Positions 55,699 through 62,497 of a stretch of DNA of 64,000 bases are shown in pieces (positions within the stretch are counted from its first letter, which is position 1; every line of letters starts with the position of its first letter). The position numbers and the translations under genes were made by a program. The DNA comes from Micromonospora sp. HM5-17 (GTDB taxonomy: Bacteria; Actinomycetota; Actinomycetes; Mycobacteriales; Micromonosporaceae). The stretch is taken from contig NZ_RJWA01000010.1 in NCBI RefSeq assembly GCF_003762835.1, positions 1 through 64,000 of the forward strand, in the 5' to 3' direction. The notes beneath the pieces are model-generated. The model had not been told where the DNA came from, searched no databases, and saw nothing but the letters and a program-made list of their open reading frames with translations.

Positions 55699-55715
55699 CA
55701 TTGCGGCCGTACACC
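55699..55715 (-). promoter_or_regulatory. Motif 2, copy a (TACGGCCGCAATG leftward)
   Basis: Plus-strand CATTGCGGCCGTACACC. Leftward it reads GTGTACGGCCGCAATG, and the final ATG opens a short frame overlapping the start at 55660. One of four copies in the element. Confidence 0.5.
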
Positions 55716-55754
55716 TTGCGGGCACTGTTGCCCCCTCCCCGGTCGTTCCGTCTC

Positions 55755-56015
55755 CTACATCGGCAGCAACGCTGCCTGTACTTCCGCGACGAGCGCTGGT
55801 CCGGCGTAGTCGTCGAACACCGCCCGAGAAGCGACCCGGTAGGTCGCCGGCCCGAGCGGGACCGCGTTCGACAGCCGCGCCTGCCAGTACAGCTCGGCCT
55901 GTGCCCGCCGCTTCGCCTCCATCAGTGCCGTCGGCGTGCGCGGGATCGGCCACGTCTAGATGAGCGTGACGACACCGCGCGCCCAGATGGCCGCCAGGAG
56001 ACGCAGGTTGTACAT
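55755..56015 (-). pseudogene. Leaderless small gene interrupted by an in-frame amber codon
   Basis: ATG 56015 lies four bases after the TACAAT -10 box, as for a leaderless message. The frame reads MYNLRLLAAIWARGVVTLI, then TAG (55956-55958), and continues open for 66 codons with sensible composition (AKRRAQAELYWQARLSNAVP ... ALLPM). Without the TAG it would encode 86 residues. Either the gene is inactivated by a nonsense mutation, or a 19-codon leader precedes a 55-residue protein starting at ATG 55922. Confidence 0.45.
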
Positions 56016-56025
56016 AAACATTGTA
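56011..56025 (-). promoter_or_regulatory. TACA-N7-TGTA promoter/operator, copy 1
   Basis: TACATAAACATTGTA. Leftward it contains the -10 box TACAAT (56020-56025). The dyad arms flank the box, as expected for a repressor site. Two further copies lie at 57674 and 62336. Confidence 0.65.
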
Positions 56026-56040
56026 TGCATATCTGCGTCT

Positions 56041-56310
56041 CTATGCAAATGCGACCGTACACACCGAGGTCACGACGAAACCTGTCCGGGCCGGCAGGTA
56101 CGGCTGTGCGCGACGTACGTCCGCCCAGACGTACCACTGCTCAAGCGTCATGACCCGCGCCGTCCAGCCGTCTGGCTCGCGCCGAAGTCGCACGTCTCCC
56201 GTCGGGTGCGGGTCGGCGTCGATGACCAGGCAGCTGTGCGGTCCAGTCCGAACCACCGCGATATCGCCCCCGCACCGCCAGCAGGGTTGTCGCTGCGGCC
56301 ACTCGAACAC
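56041..56310 (-). CDS. Small hypothetical protein with CxxC motif
   Basis: 89 residues starting FEWPQRQPCWRCGGDIAVVR after GTG 56310. One Cys pair near the N-terminus, a beta-rich middle (LVIDADPHPTGDVRLRREPD) and Trp-rich WTARVMTLEQWYVWADVRR. Starts nine bases after the preceding stop, so probably translated with it. The motif-2 copy b lies over its last codons. No family recognised. Confidence 0.6.
   Translation of the reverse strand: MFEWPQRQPCWRCGGDIAVVRTGPHSCLVIDADPHPTGDVRLRREPDGWTARVMTLEQWYVWADVRRAQPYLPARTGFVVTSVCTVAFA
56045..56060 (-). promoter_or_regulatory. Motif 2, copy b (TACGGTCGCATTTG leftward)
   Basis: Leftward GTGTACGGTCGCATTT, 20 bases upstream of the TACAAT box of operator copy 1, so both element motifs occur together here. 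Confidence 0.45.
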
Positions 56311-56319
56311 TCCGGCGGG

Positions 56320-56568
56320 TCACAGATTCAGCGCCCGGCGCTGCCGCTCGCTGAGCTGCGCGCGGGCCTGGTCGACGAGCGGCCCGCCGTCGCACGCCAG
56401 GCACAGCACCACCGGATCCGCCTCGCGTCGGCGTACCCGCACCTTCGCCCGCCGGCACACGCCGCAGGGCGGCAGGTCGATCGGGCCCAACACCGGCATC
56501 AGACCGTCCGCTTCAGACGGCTGGCCGGCTCTTTCGCCACGTGAACAGGCTCCACAGGTCGGGAGCAT
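56320..56568 (-). CDS. Small Cys-rich hypothetical protein
   Basis: 82 residues with three Cys pairs (MLPTCGACSRGE, PPCGVCRRAKVRVR, VVLCLACDGG), a pattern of a small zinc-binding protein. ATG at 56568 is one start; an in-frame GTG at 56580 lies exactly where motif-2 copies a and d have ATG, so a leaderless GTG start is possible. A nucleic-acid-binding role would fit but is not shown. Confidence 0.65.
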   Translation of the reverse strand: MLPTCGACSRGERAGQPSEADGLMPVLGPIDLPPCGVCRRAKVRVRRREADPVVLCLACDGGPLVDQARAQLSERQRRALNL

Positions 56569-56577
56569 ACGCACTAC

Positions 56578-56594
56578 CACTGCGCCCGTACACC
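56578..56594 (-). promoter_or_regulatory. Motif 2, copy c (TACGGGCGCAGTG leftward)
   Basis: Plus-strand CACTGCGCCCGTACACC. Leftward the motif ends in GTG at 56580, in frame with the Cys-rich gene. Confidence 0.5.
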
Positions 56595-56604
56595 CCGCCA
56601 ACAG

Positions 56605-56638
56605 GTGCGCCCCGCGTGCGGTGGCACGCGGGGCGCAC
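56605..56638 (-). terminator. Strong hairpin after parB
   Basis: Perfect 15-bp stem (GTGCGCCCCGCGTGC at 56605-56619, complement at 56624-56638) with a 4-base loop, just past the parB stop. Confidence 0.85.
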
Positions 56639-56653
56639 GGGAGCGGCCGGCGG

Positions 56654-57637
56654 CTACTCGGCTGCGGCCGGCATCGGAGTCAGGTCGATCAGCTCGGCCG
56701 GCATTTCCACCACCACGGCCGGGTCGATCTCCACCGTCGCCGACGCCGCGATCGCCTGGGCCTTGCGCAGCTTCGCCGACACCTTGCCCGCCAGCGTCTT
56801 GAGGTGGTCCACCCGCTGCCGGTAGGCGCCCACTCCGCCGTCGGCGCCCGCGAGCAGCCGCGCCAGGTCCACCGGGTTCAGCTGCGACAGTTCCTGCAGG
56901 ATCTCGCCGGCGGTGGCCAGCCGGTCGATTTTGCTTACGACCTTCTTCCGCTCCGCGACGACCTTCTCCTGCGCCTCCTCGTCGTGCTCCGACTCGTCAA
57001 GCCGAAAGAACCCGCCCTGCTCCTCGGCCGCCTTGCACGCCTTCGCGAACGCCTCGGCGTCTCGCGCCGACGAGAACTCGGCCCGCGCCCACTTCACCAG
57101 GAAGCGCCGCTGCTGGTCGGGCGACAGCTTGCACACGTACCAGGCGACGCCCACCTGCAGCTGGCTCTTCGCCACCAGCTCCTGCGCCTCGTCAACGAGG
57201 CCGAGCAGGTCGATCCGCCACCCGATGTACGGCTGGCTCTTGCCGAACAGCTCGGCGATCGCCTCGACCTCCCAGCCGGCCGCCGCGAGGCGCTGGTACG
57301 CGTTGGCCTCTTCCATCGGCGTCATGTCCTGCCGGTTGACGTTCTCGGCGACCTGCGCGATGAACGCTGCCTCGTCGTCCATCTCCCACACCATGGCGGC
57401 CAACTCGTCGATACCGCCCTGCTGGGCGGCCCGCCAGCGCCGCTCGCCGACGACCAGGCGGTACCGGCCGGGGGTCTTCGTCTTGCGCACCGCGACCGGC
57501 TGGAGCTGGCCGATCTTCTGCATCGACTGCGCCAGCTCGGCCAGCTCCTCCTCGGTGAACTGCTTGCGAGGCTGGTCCGGGTCCGGCTCGATCTTGCTGA
57601 CCGGGATGTTCCTCAGGGCTGGCTTCTTGGCAACCAC
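56654..57637 (-). CDS. ParB/RepB/Spo0J-family protein, orphan
   Basis: 327 residues. The N-terminal ParB/Srx-like CTPase domain has IPVSKIEPDPDQPRKQF, QSMQKIGQLQPVAVR, LVVGERRWRAAQ and AQVAENVNRQDMTPMEEANA, followed by a helix-turn-helix (EVEAIAELFGKSQPYIGWRI). The C-terminal half is helical with an Asp/Glu/Lys-rich coil. No parA gene is adjacent in the window, so this may be a regulator or an element-maintenance protein rather than a classical partition pair. GTG at 57637 follows GGAGGAACGATC. Its promoter is operator copy 2. Confidence 0.88.
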   Translation of the reverse strand: MVAKKPALRNIPVSKIEPDPDQPRKQFTEEELAELAQSMQKIGQLQPVAVRKTKTPGRYRLVVGERRWRAAQQGGIDELAAMVWEMDDEAAFIAQVAENVNRQDMTPMEEANAYQRLAAAGWEVEAIAELFGKSQPYIGWRIDLLGLVDEAQELVAKSQLQVGVAWYVCKLSPDQQRRFLVKWARAEFSSARDAEAFAKACKAAEEQGGFFRLDESEHDEEAQEKVVAERKKVVSKIDRLATAGEILQELSQLNPVDLARLLAGADGGVGAYRQRVDHLKTLAGKVSAKLRKAQAIAASATVEIDPAVVVEMPAELIDLTPMPAAAE

Positions 57638-57673
57638 GATCGTTCCTCCACTGTGAACGGTGTACGTGTGTCG

Positions 57674-57688
57674 TACATGTTCATTGTA
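57674..57688 (-). promoter_or_regulatory. TACA-N7-TGTA promoter/operator, copy 2 (parB promoter)
   Basis: TACATGTTCATTGTA. Leftward -10 TACAAT (57683-57688) and -35 TTGACC (57707-57712) are 18 bases apart. A conserved upstream block TTTTATGTACAGCTTGG starts at 57715, 41 bases from the start of the dyad. Confidence 0.75.
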
Positions 57689-57739
57689 TGCCAGGAACGA
57701 TCTTGCGGTCAATGTTTTATGTACAGCTTGGCGAGTTTG

Positions 57740-58030
57740 TTAGGCCGTGAGCTGGGCACGCTTCCGGTTGACGAGTCGAGATGGGATCCTGAGCTGGGGC
57801 GGCCGGTAGAGGATCGGTGTTCTCGGGGCGAGCATCGCGGCCACGCGGGCCACCGTCTCATCATCCATGTCGACGTCGTCCACCCTTCCGGACTCCAGCT
57901 CCGCTGCAATCCTCTGCGCCAGTCTCAGTACCTCGATCTTCTTGCCGCGATCCACCAGCTCCGCCTCCGATAGATGCGTTAGCGGTCCGACTGTGATCCC
58001 ACAGCCGGACCGGGCTATAACGCGCCCCAA
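57740..58030 (-). CDS. Small hypothetical protein
   Basis: Up to 96 residues. Helical, with SEAELVDRGKKIEVLRLAQR, VDDVDMDDETVARVAAMLAP and a basic C-terminal tail ending RKRAQLTA. Start uncertain: TTG at 58030 gives this length but lacks a clear ribosome binding site. It lies between parB and the broken recombinase in DNA of lower GC than the core. No family recognised. Confidence 0.4.
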   Translation of the reverse strand: MGRVIARSGCGITVGPLTHLSEAELVDRGKKIEVLRLAQRIAAELESGRVDDVDMDDETVARVAAMLAPRTPILYRPPQLRIPSRLVNRKRAQLTA

Positions 58031-58113
58031 GACGTGGCTGATGGTAAACCTGGGACGACTACCCGCGACAGATCAAATCCTCTGGTGGGTCAACGCTGGT
58101 AGTGCTTTCGGTT

Positions 58114-59076
58114 CTATTTCCAGACGAACTCCAACCGGTCAGTGTCCAAACGGGCCACTCCGGCGCGCGTTGCGGGCTTGACGACGATCCGGTCGAGGAC
58201 TAGCGCCAACATGTCCCGCCGCCTCTCGAGCGGAGCATCAACCCACCACGCCGCAAGGGCATCCGGCGTCGTCGCGGGCAGCGACCGCAGCCGCTCCGCC
58301 TGGGCCAGACTCTCCTGCAGGGCTTTCCGCTCGCGCCGAGCCTCAGCCTCGATCGCCTTGAGCGTGTCGATGCTGATCTGCCGCTGCGCGTACGCCTGCC
58401 CCGCCTCCTTCAGCCGCTCTCCGATGGCTTCCACTGCCGCAGTGATGTGCTCCGTGCCGGAGGCCGCGGCGCCAACCGCCGCCTCCAGGCGGGCGCGCAC
58501 CTTCGGCGACGCCAGGCGGGCCAGTGCCCGCACGGTGACCTCCTCCTCAAGGCGTTCCGCCGCGATGCGGATTCGACCACACCCGTAGCTCGGGCTGCCC
58601 GATCGGCACACGTATCCACGCTTGCCACTATTGCTGGGCTGGGTGTAGAGCGTCTTGCCGCACGGGCGTGTGCCTCCCTGTCCGTCAGGCAGGGGGAATC
58701 CGCACACCAGGAATCCGCCCGACAACAGGTACTTGCGCACGTTGGTCGCGTACGGCTGCTTCCGCGCCGGGTCGTCGAGCAGCTCTAGGAGCTTCCTGTG
58801 CGTGGCCTCGTCAATGATCGCTGGCCATTCGCCTGGGCCGACGACGTCCCCGCGGTACGTCTTGAGCCCCGCGAGCCGCGGGTTCTTCAGCAGCCGGCTG
58901 AGCGACTGCTGGGTCCACGGACGCGAGGCTGACGTGGTGACATTGCGCGCACGCAGGTCCGCGACGATGGATCGCATGCTCTCGCCGGCGAGCAGCCGCT
59001 TCACCACTTCCTGGATGATTGCCGCCTCGTGAGGGACGATCTGCCGTCCCGTCTCGTCATACCCGTAGCAACGCAT
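58114..59076 (-). CDS. Large serine recombinase lacking the N-terminal catalytic domain
   Basis: 320 residues. From residue 2 it matches the recombinase domain of phage-type serine integrases (GYDETGRQIVPHEAAIIQEV, then NPRLAGLKTYRG and GPGEWPAIIDEATHRKL), followed by the zinc-ribbon domain (KYLLSGGFLVCGF ... CRSGSPSYGCG) and a coiled coil with ALQESLAQAERLRSL. The resolvase domain holding the catalytic Ser and Arg residues is missing. In frame upstream a TGA occurs about 45 bases before the ATG, and no frame further upstream resembles a resolvase domain. It cannot catalyse recombination alone. Confidence 0.85.
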   Translation of the reverse strand: MRCYGYDETGRQIVPHEAAIIQEVVKRLLAGESMRSIVADLRARNVTTSASRPWTQQSLSRLLKNPRLAGLKTYRGDVVGPGEWPAIIDEATHRKLLELLDDPARKQPYATNVRKYLLSGGFLVCGFPLPDGQGGTRPCGKTLYTQPSNSGKRGYVCRSGSPSYGCGRIRIAAERLEEEVTVRALARLASPKVRARLEAAVGAAASGTEHITAAVEAIGERLKEAGQAYAQRQISIDTLKAIEAEARRERKALQESLAQAERLRSLPATTPDALAAWWVDAPLERRRDMLALVLDRIVVKPATRAGVARLDTDRLEFVWK

Positions 59077-59610
59077 CTCCGACCCCTGGGTCCACGACGG
59101 CAGTGCCTCTGCTTTCGGACAAGCTCAACGACGCCTAGTTCGGCGTCGATCTATGGCGGCCCCGTCCGCCCGGATGATCGACAGCCGACGCGAGTCTGGC
59201 GCAGCAACGGCGCAGTCGCGGACTGTCGCCGTACTACCCGCCCCTCCGCAGAGGCTCCACGTCGCGCTCATCGACGCTCCATCCCTGGTCAACGTGCTCT
59301 GCAACCAACCGCTGCCGGCAACCCCCGGTTGGCAGCAGCCTGTGAGGTTACCGTGCCAAGGCTGGTTGCAGTGCTGCACAGTGTCATACCTTACGCAGTG
59401 TTTACACCACTTAGGGCCATCTATACGGTAGCAGTGGGCGATGGCACCGTGCCACCTACACCTACATGTGACCTGCTCACACAGTGTCCCTCTCACTGTG
59501 CCGTTAGCTCATACGGTAGGTATGAACCCTTCCGGAAACTGGTCGGCAACCTTACAGCTCCTCACCGCCTGTAATCGACTGGCGCAGCACTGTCCCTTAC
59601 CCGCAATGAC
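59077..59610. other. Region between the recombinase remnant and a terminator
   Basis: About 530 bases, AT-richer than its surroundings. Repeated short words include ATACGGTA (59424-59431 and 59511-59518), ACCGTGCCA (59351-59359 and 59456-59464) and several CAGTGT/ACACTG half sites. CATACGGTAGGTATG at 59510-59524 is a dyad. It holds only one doubtful frame. It may be an origin, att or regulatory region, or the scar of the lost catalytic domain. Confidence 0.4.
59125..59496 (-). CDS. Doubtful Cys/His-rich open frame
   Basis: 123 codons. The first 50 residues contain RCRWHGAIAHCYRIDGPKWC followed by KHC, a dense Cys/His pattern that could be a zinc-binding peptide; the rest looks random and Arg-rich. 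No ribosome binding site is clear. It may be a fragment of a real small gene that lost its end. Treat as tentative. Confidence 0.25.
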   Translation of the reverse strand: MRGTLCEQVTCRCRWHGAIAHCYRIDGPKWCKHCVRYDTVQHCNQPWHGNLTGCCQPGVAGSGWLQSTLTRDGASMSATWSLCGGAGSTATVRDCAVAAPDSRRLSIIRADGAAIDRRRTRRR

Positions 59611-59647
59611 ATGAGCCCGGCGTCCCCGTAAGGGGCGCCGGGCTCAT
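59611..59647. terminator. Very strong hairpin terminator
   Basis: ATGAGCCCGGCG and CGCCGGGCTCAT pair perfectly, extended inward by CCCC/GGGG after one unpaired base, with loop GTAA. GTTT follows on the plus strand. It separates the 60-kb leftward genes from the recombinase region. Confidence 0.85.
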
Positions 59648-59757
59648 GTTTCGTCCGGGTTGGCATTCGGGGCGGGCCAGGCGTCCGTCCCCCGACAGCC
59701 ACCAAGCCCGCCCCACGGCCCGACCGGCGCAGGCCGGTCAGTCCGGTCTCATTCAAC

Positions 59758-59773
59758 CATTGCGGCCGTATGG
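59758..59773 (-). promoter_or_regulatory. Motif 2, copy d (TACGGCCGCAATG leftward)
   Basis: Core identical to copy a over 13 bases. Leftward the ATG opens a 3-codon frame and then TGA. It lies just past the stop of the 59781 gene, before the terminator. Confidence 0.45.
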
Positions 59774-59780
59774 TGCGCCA

Positions 59781-60185
59781 CTACAGCGAAACCCACCGGC
59801 CGCGCTCGAGGTACTGAATCGAGACGCATCCGTAGTTCGGCTCCCCGTAGTCACGCAGTGGCCCGAAGTCGGAGTCCGACCCCGGCTCGTCCTGCGTCCA
59901 GATCTGGCCCTCGTACACCACGCCCCGCTCCGCCGGGTCGACAGGCTTCCCGTCGAGGATCGCGCTCTCGTCGATGTCGCCCTCGTCGAGCAGCCGGAAG
60001 CGCCGCCCCTGCGTCCGAGCGCGCTTGACCATCTCCTCGGTCGCCTGCGACGGCCCGCTGATCCCGACCGAGGACTCCGACGTGCCGTGCAGCTCGTGGT
60101 CTCGGTCGCGGGTGATGACCCAGGCGTAGGGGTGCTCGCGGAACCGGGCAGCCCACTCTGCCTGCACCATTGCCATGGACACCAT
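59781..60185 (-). CDS. Hypothetical protein
   Basis: 134 residues, acidic, no signal or membrane segment. Notable stretches: AARFREHPYAWVITRDRDHE, VVYEGQIWTQDEPGSDSDFG and YGCVSIQYLERGRWVSL. No family recognised. ATG at 60185 follows GAGGAGGAGAC and starts nine bases after the SpdA-like gene, so it belongs to that operon. The strong hairpin at 59611-59647 lies beyond its end. Confidence 0.7.
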   Translation of the reverse strand: MVSMAMVQAEWAARFREHPYAWVITRDRDHELHGTSESSVGISGPSQATEEMVKRARTQGRRFRLLDEGDIDESAILDGKPVDPAERGVVYEGQIWTQDEPGSDSDFGPLRDYGEPNYGCVSIQYLERGRWVSL

Positions 60186-60194
60186 GTCTCCTCC

Positions 60195-61205
60195 TCACAT
60201 CCCGCCGGCGGCGGACGCCGCCAGCTCCTTAGCTTCTGCAGCGCGTTGCTGCGCCGCCTTGACTTCCGCGATCCGGTCGCGACCCCACCGCTCCCCGCGA
60301 CCGCAGTGCTGGCCGAGCTTGGCGCCGGTCAAGGGGCTGCCGGCGGCGACCGAGTCGAGGTACCGCCGGTACGCCCGCACGTACAGCTGCCGCGTCGCGG
60401 CATCCAGCCGGGAGAGCACCGGCTCGAAGCCGAACGGCAGCTGGTCGTCGTCCGGCCGGGGCTCCGGCTCCGGCAGCGGCAGCGCCTCTGCCACAGCGGC
60501 GGGCGGCTCCGGGTCCGGCACCGGCAACGGCACGGGTTCGGGCGCCGGCTCCGCCACCGGGTCGGGCGCCGGCAACGGCATCCGGTCCGGCTCCGGCAGC
60601 GGCTCCGGCAACGGCATCGGCACCGGGTCGGCTGGCGGGTCGGCAACGGCAGGCGCGGCCGGGGCGGGCCGATCGGCCCCCGGCGGCGTCGCCACCCGGT
60701 CCGGCACCGGCTCGTCGACCGGCGGCACCGGCGCGCCTGGAGGCGCCGCCTGGAGCGCCAGGGCCTCGGCAGCGATAGCCCGCCGCCGCTCCTGGGCGAG
60801 CGTGAACAGCGCGATCGACGCGACGATGATCAGGCCGTCGGCCGACAGCGGCAGGGTAGCCGCGGTCAGCCAGTCCTCGCCGTACTCCAGAGCCAGGTCC
60901 CGCATGTGCCGGTAGCTCGCCAGCGCGGCGACCCCGGCAACGGCGAGGGTGGCGAGCAGCCGCACCGTCCTCAGGATCCACGACCGCGGTGCCGGCACCC
61001 GCATGACGACCTCGGCACAGAGCAACAGGGCGAGCGGCGCCCAGCCGGCAATCGCCTTGGCGCCGAGGCTGACGTCGGCGTGCGCGATGTTCGCGGCCAG
61101 CGAGGCGGCAATGCCGGCAACGAACGCCACCCAGGCGACGCCCCACTCATCGCTGCCGGGCCGGCTGGGCACCGCCACCTTCCCCACGTGAACCACTGCC
61201 GGCAC
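60195..61205 (-). CDS. DUF2637 membrane protein, SpdA-like
   Basis: 336 residues. Four membrane helices in the first 130 residues (WVAFVAGIAASLAANIAH, GWAPLALLLCAEVVMRV, LLATLAVAGVAALASYRHM, LPLSADGLIIVASIALFTLA) match DUF2637, which in actinobacterial conjugative elements includes SpdA-type spread proteins. A Pro-rich repeat region (PxPEP, PLPAPDP; about 160-235) follows, then a helical C-terminal domain (QLYVRAYRRYLDSV) like a DNA-binding unit. The GTG start follows the previous stop. Its presence supports a conjugative or plasmid-derived origin of the element. Confidence 0.85.
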   Translation of the reverse strand: MPAVVHVGKVAVPSRPGSDEWGVAWVAFVAGIAASLAANIAHADVSLGAKAIAGWAPLALLLCAEVVMRVPAPRSWILRTVRLLATLAVAGVAALASYRHMRDLALEYGEDWLTAATLPLSADGLIIVASIALFTLAQERRRAIAAEALALQAAPPGAPVPPVDEPVPDRVATPPGADRPAPAAPAVADPPADPVPMPLPEPLPEPDRMPLPAPDPVAEPAPEPVPLPVPDPEPPAAVAEALPLPEPEPRPDDDQLPFGFEPVLSRLDAATRQLYVRAYRRYLDSVAAGSPLTGAKLGQHCGRGERWGRDRIAEVKAAQQRAAEAKELAASAAGGM

Positions 61206-61571
61206 CTACCCGGCTGCCGGCGCGGCGTTGCCGCTGTCACGGGCCATCGCCGCCAGCGCCGTCAGCGCCGCCCGCAGCGTCGCCGTGCTGTGCCGCTTCG
61301 GCGATGCCGCCAGGTGCTCGGCGATGACGAGCCAGGCGTCGCGTGGGTAAGCCGGGTCGAGCCGTGTGCGGGCGTAGGCCTCGTGCATCCACCGCCCGGC
61401 CAGCTTCACCGCCCGCTGGCCGCCCATGTCCGCGAGGCAGCCGCGGCACCAGCTGGCGGGCGCGCCCTCGTACTCGCCGCCGTCGTCGACGACCAGGGCG
61501 CGCAGCGCCAGCTTGATCACCACCGTCTCGGCCGCTGCCGGCGCTTCCGGCAGAGCGAACGGGTCCTCCAC
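61206..61571 (-). CDS. Hypothetical protein with WCxxC motif
   Basis: 121 residues. One SWCRGCL motif near residue 42, then KLAGRWMHEAYARTRLDPAY and an Ala-rich helical end. No family recognised. The GTG at 61571 follows AGGAG; the stop is directly before the SpdA-like start, indicating coupled translation. A hairpin terminator stands 23 bases upstream of this gene, so it may have its own promoter. Confidence 0.65.
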   Translation of the reverse strand: MEDPFALPEAPAAAETVVIKLALRALVVDDGGEYEGAPASWCRGCLADMGGQRAVKLAGRWMHEAYARTRLDPAYPRDAWLVIAEHLAASPKRHSTATLRAALTALAAMARDSGNAAPAAG

Positions 61572-61593
61572 AGTTCTCCTCCAATGCGTTGCA

Positions 61594-61618
61594 GGCCGCC
61601 CGGGTGCTCCGGGCGGCC
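61594..61618 (-). terminator. Hairpin after the 61630 gene
   Basis: GGCCGCCCGG-GTGCT-CCGGGCGGCC, perfect 10-bp stem with a 5-base loop, just past the stop. Confidence 0.75.
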
Positions 61619-61629
61619 CCGGTCGGTGG

Positions 61630-61944
61630 TCAGAGCAGGGTGAGCGTTTCGGCCCCGCGCCCCGCGTCGGCGGAGCTGGCGACGACCGCCCGCTCGTACT
61701 CCCACAGGTGTTGGCGGCAGAGCCACTGCTCTTCCGTCCACGGCTCGATGTCCTCGCCGGTCTCCGGGTCGAGGAGGCACAGCCCGTCGTGCCCGCAGCG
61801 GTCGCCGTCGTGCTCGATCGTCAGCTTGGCGACGCCCCGCTCGGTGCACGGGCCGCCGTCCTGCTCGGGCACGAACTCGGCGTTCATGGTCGGGATCTCG
61901 ATGCGCTGGGTGCAGAGCAGGACGGGGGCGGTCGGGGCGGTCAT
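61630..61944 (-). CDS. Hypothetical protein, Cys/His-bearing
   Basis: 104 residues. Middle region GGPCTERGVAKLTIEHDGDR then CGHDGLCLLDPETGED and WLCRQHLWEYERA holds four Cys and several His/Asp, possibly a metal site. Acidic overall. ATG at 61944 follows TGGAGGTACC. Isolated between two hairpins, so a single-gene unit. No family recognised. Confidence 0.65.
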   Translation of the reverse strand: MTAPTAPVLLCTQRIEIPTMNAEFVPEQDGGPCTERGVAKLTIEHDGDRCGHDGLCLLDPETGEDIEPWTEEQWLCRQHLWEYERAVVASSADAGRGAETLTLL

Positions 61945-61991
61945 GGTCGGTACCTCCAGGCAGGGTGGGTGGGTTGAGGTCGGGAAGGGGT

Positions 61992-62020
61992 GGCGGGCGC
62001 GCTCCTCGAGCGCGCCCGCC
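61992..62020 (-). terminator. Hairpin after the 62028 gene
   Basis: GGCGGGCGCGCTC-CTC-GAGCGCGCCCGCC, perfect 13-bp stem with a 3-base loop, eight bases past the stop. Confidence 0.8.
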
Positions 62021-62027
62021 GGGGTGC

Positions 62028-62297
62028 TCAGTGGTTCCAGCCGCCGCGCGGCGCGCGGTACGCCTTGATCTCGACGGTGAACTCGCTGCCGTCGCTCAGC
62101 CGCAGCACGACGCCGCTGTTCGAGGTCATGAAGCCGGCGCTGGAGAGCGTCAGGACCTCGTCGATCTCGACCGGGGCGCCCTCCGCGTCGTGCAGGACCG
62201 CAAGGTGCCCGCCGATCTCGCCGGCGGCCAGCTCCAGGTCGGCCTCCTGCATGGCGCCCAGCAGGGCCTGCTCGATGACGTCCTGGTGGGTGGGCAT
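62028..62297 (-). CDS. Small hypothetical protein under operator copy 3
   Basis: 89 residues, acidic N-terminus (IEQALLGAMQEADLELAAGE) and a beta-rich C-terminus (VVLRLSDGSEFTVEIKAYRA). No family recognised. ATG at 62297 follows AAGGAGGAAG. It is the only gene between operator copy 3 and a perfect hairpin, so it forms a one-gene unit controlled like parB. Confidence 0.7.
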   Translation of the reverse strand: MPTHQDVIEQALLGAMQEADLELAAGEIGGHLAVLHDAEGAPVEIDEVLTLSSAGFMTSNSGVVLRLSDGSEFTVEIKAYRAPRGGWNH

Positions 62298-62335
62298 GAC
62301 TTCCTCCTTGTTAGGGGGAGAAGGGGAGCGGTGCG

Positions 62336-62350
62336 TACATAAACATTGTA
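62336..62350 (-). promoter_or_regulatory. TACA-N7-TGTA promoter/operator, copy 3
   Basis: TACATAAACATTGTA, identical to copy 1. Leftward -10 TACAAT (62345-62350). The upstream block TTTTATGTATATCTTGG starts at 62377, again 41 bases from the start of the dyad as in copy 2. Leftward, ATG-TAC after the box opens a 9-codon frame. Confidence 0.75.
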
Positions 62351-62497
62351 GGCAAAAAGCGATCTTGGCGTACAGGTTTTATGTATATCTTGGGCCGTGT
62401 AGCAGGTCACACAGGCGCCGACACCGCAGGCCCCTCCACGGAGACCGCCGAACGGCCTCGATCGGGTCGGGAAGTGAGGAGGTGCCGGGACGAAGGC

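Noticed and set aside
57192-57389. Extra frames inside parB
   Set aside because: Shadow frames of the ParB coding sequence.
59562-59756. Small leftward frame over the terminator
   Set aside because: It contains the full hairpin and is Gly/Arg-rich without any motif.
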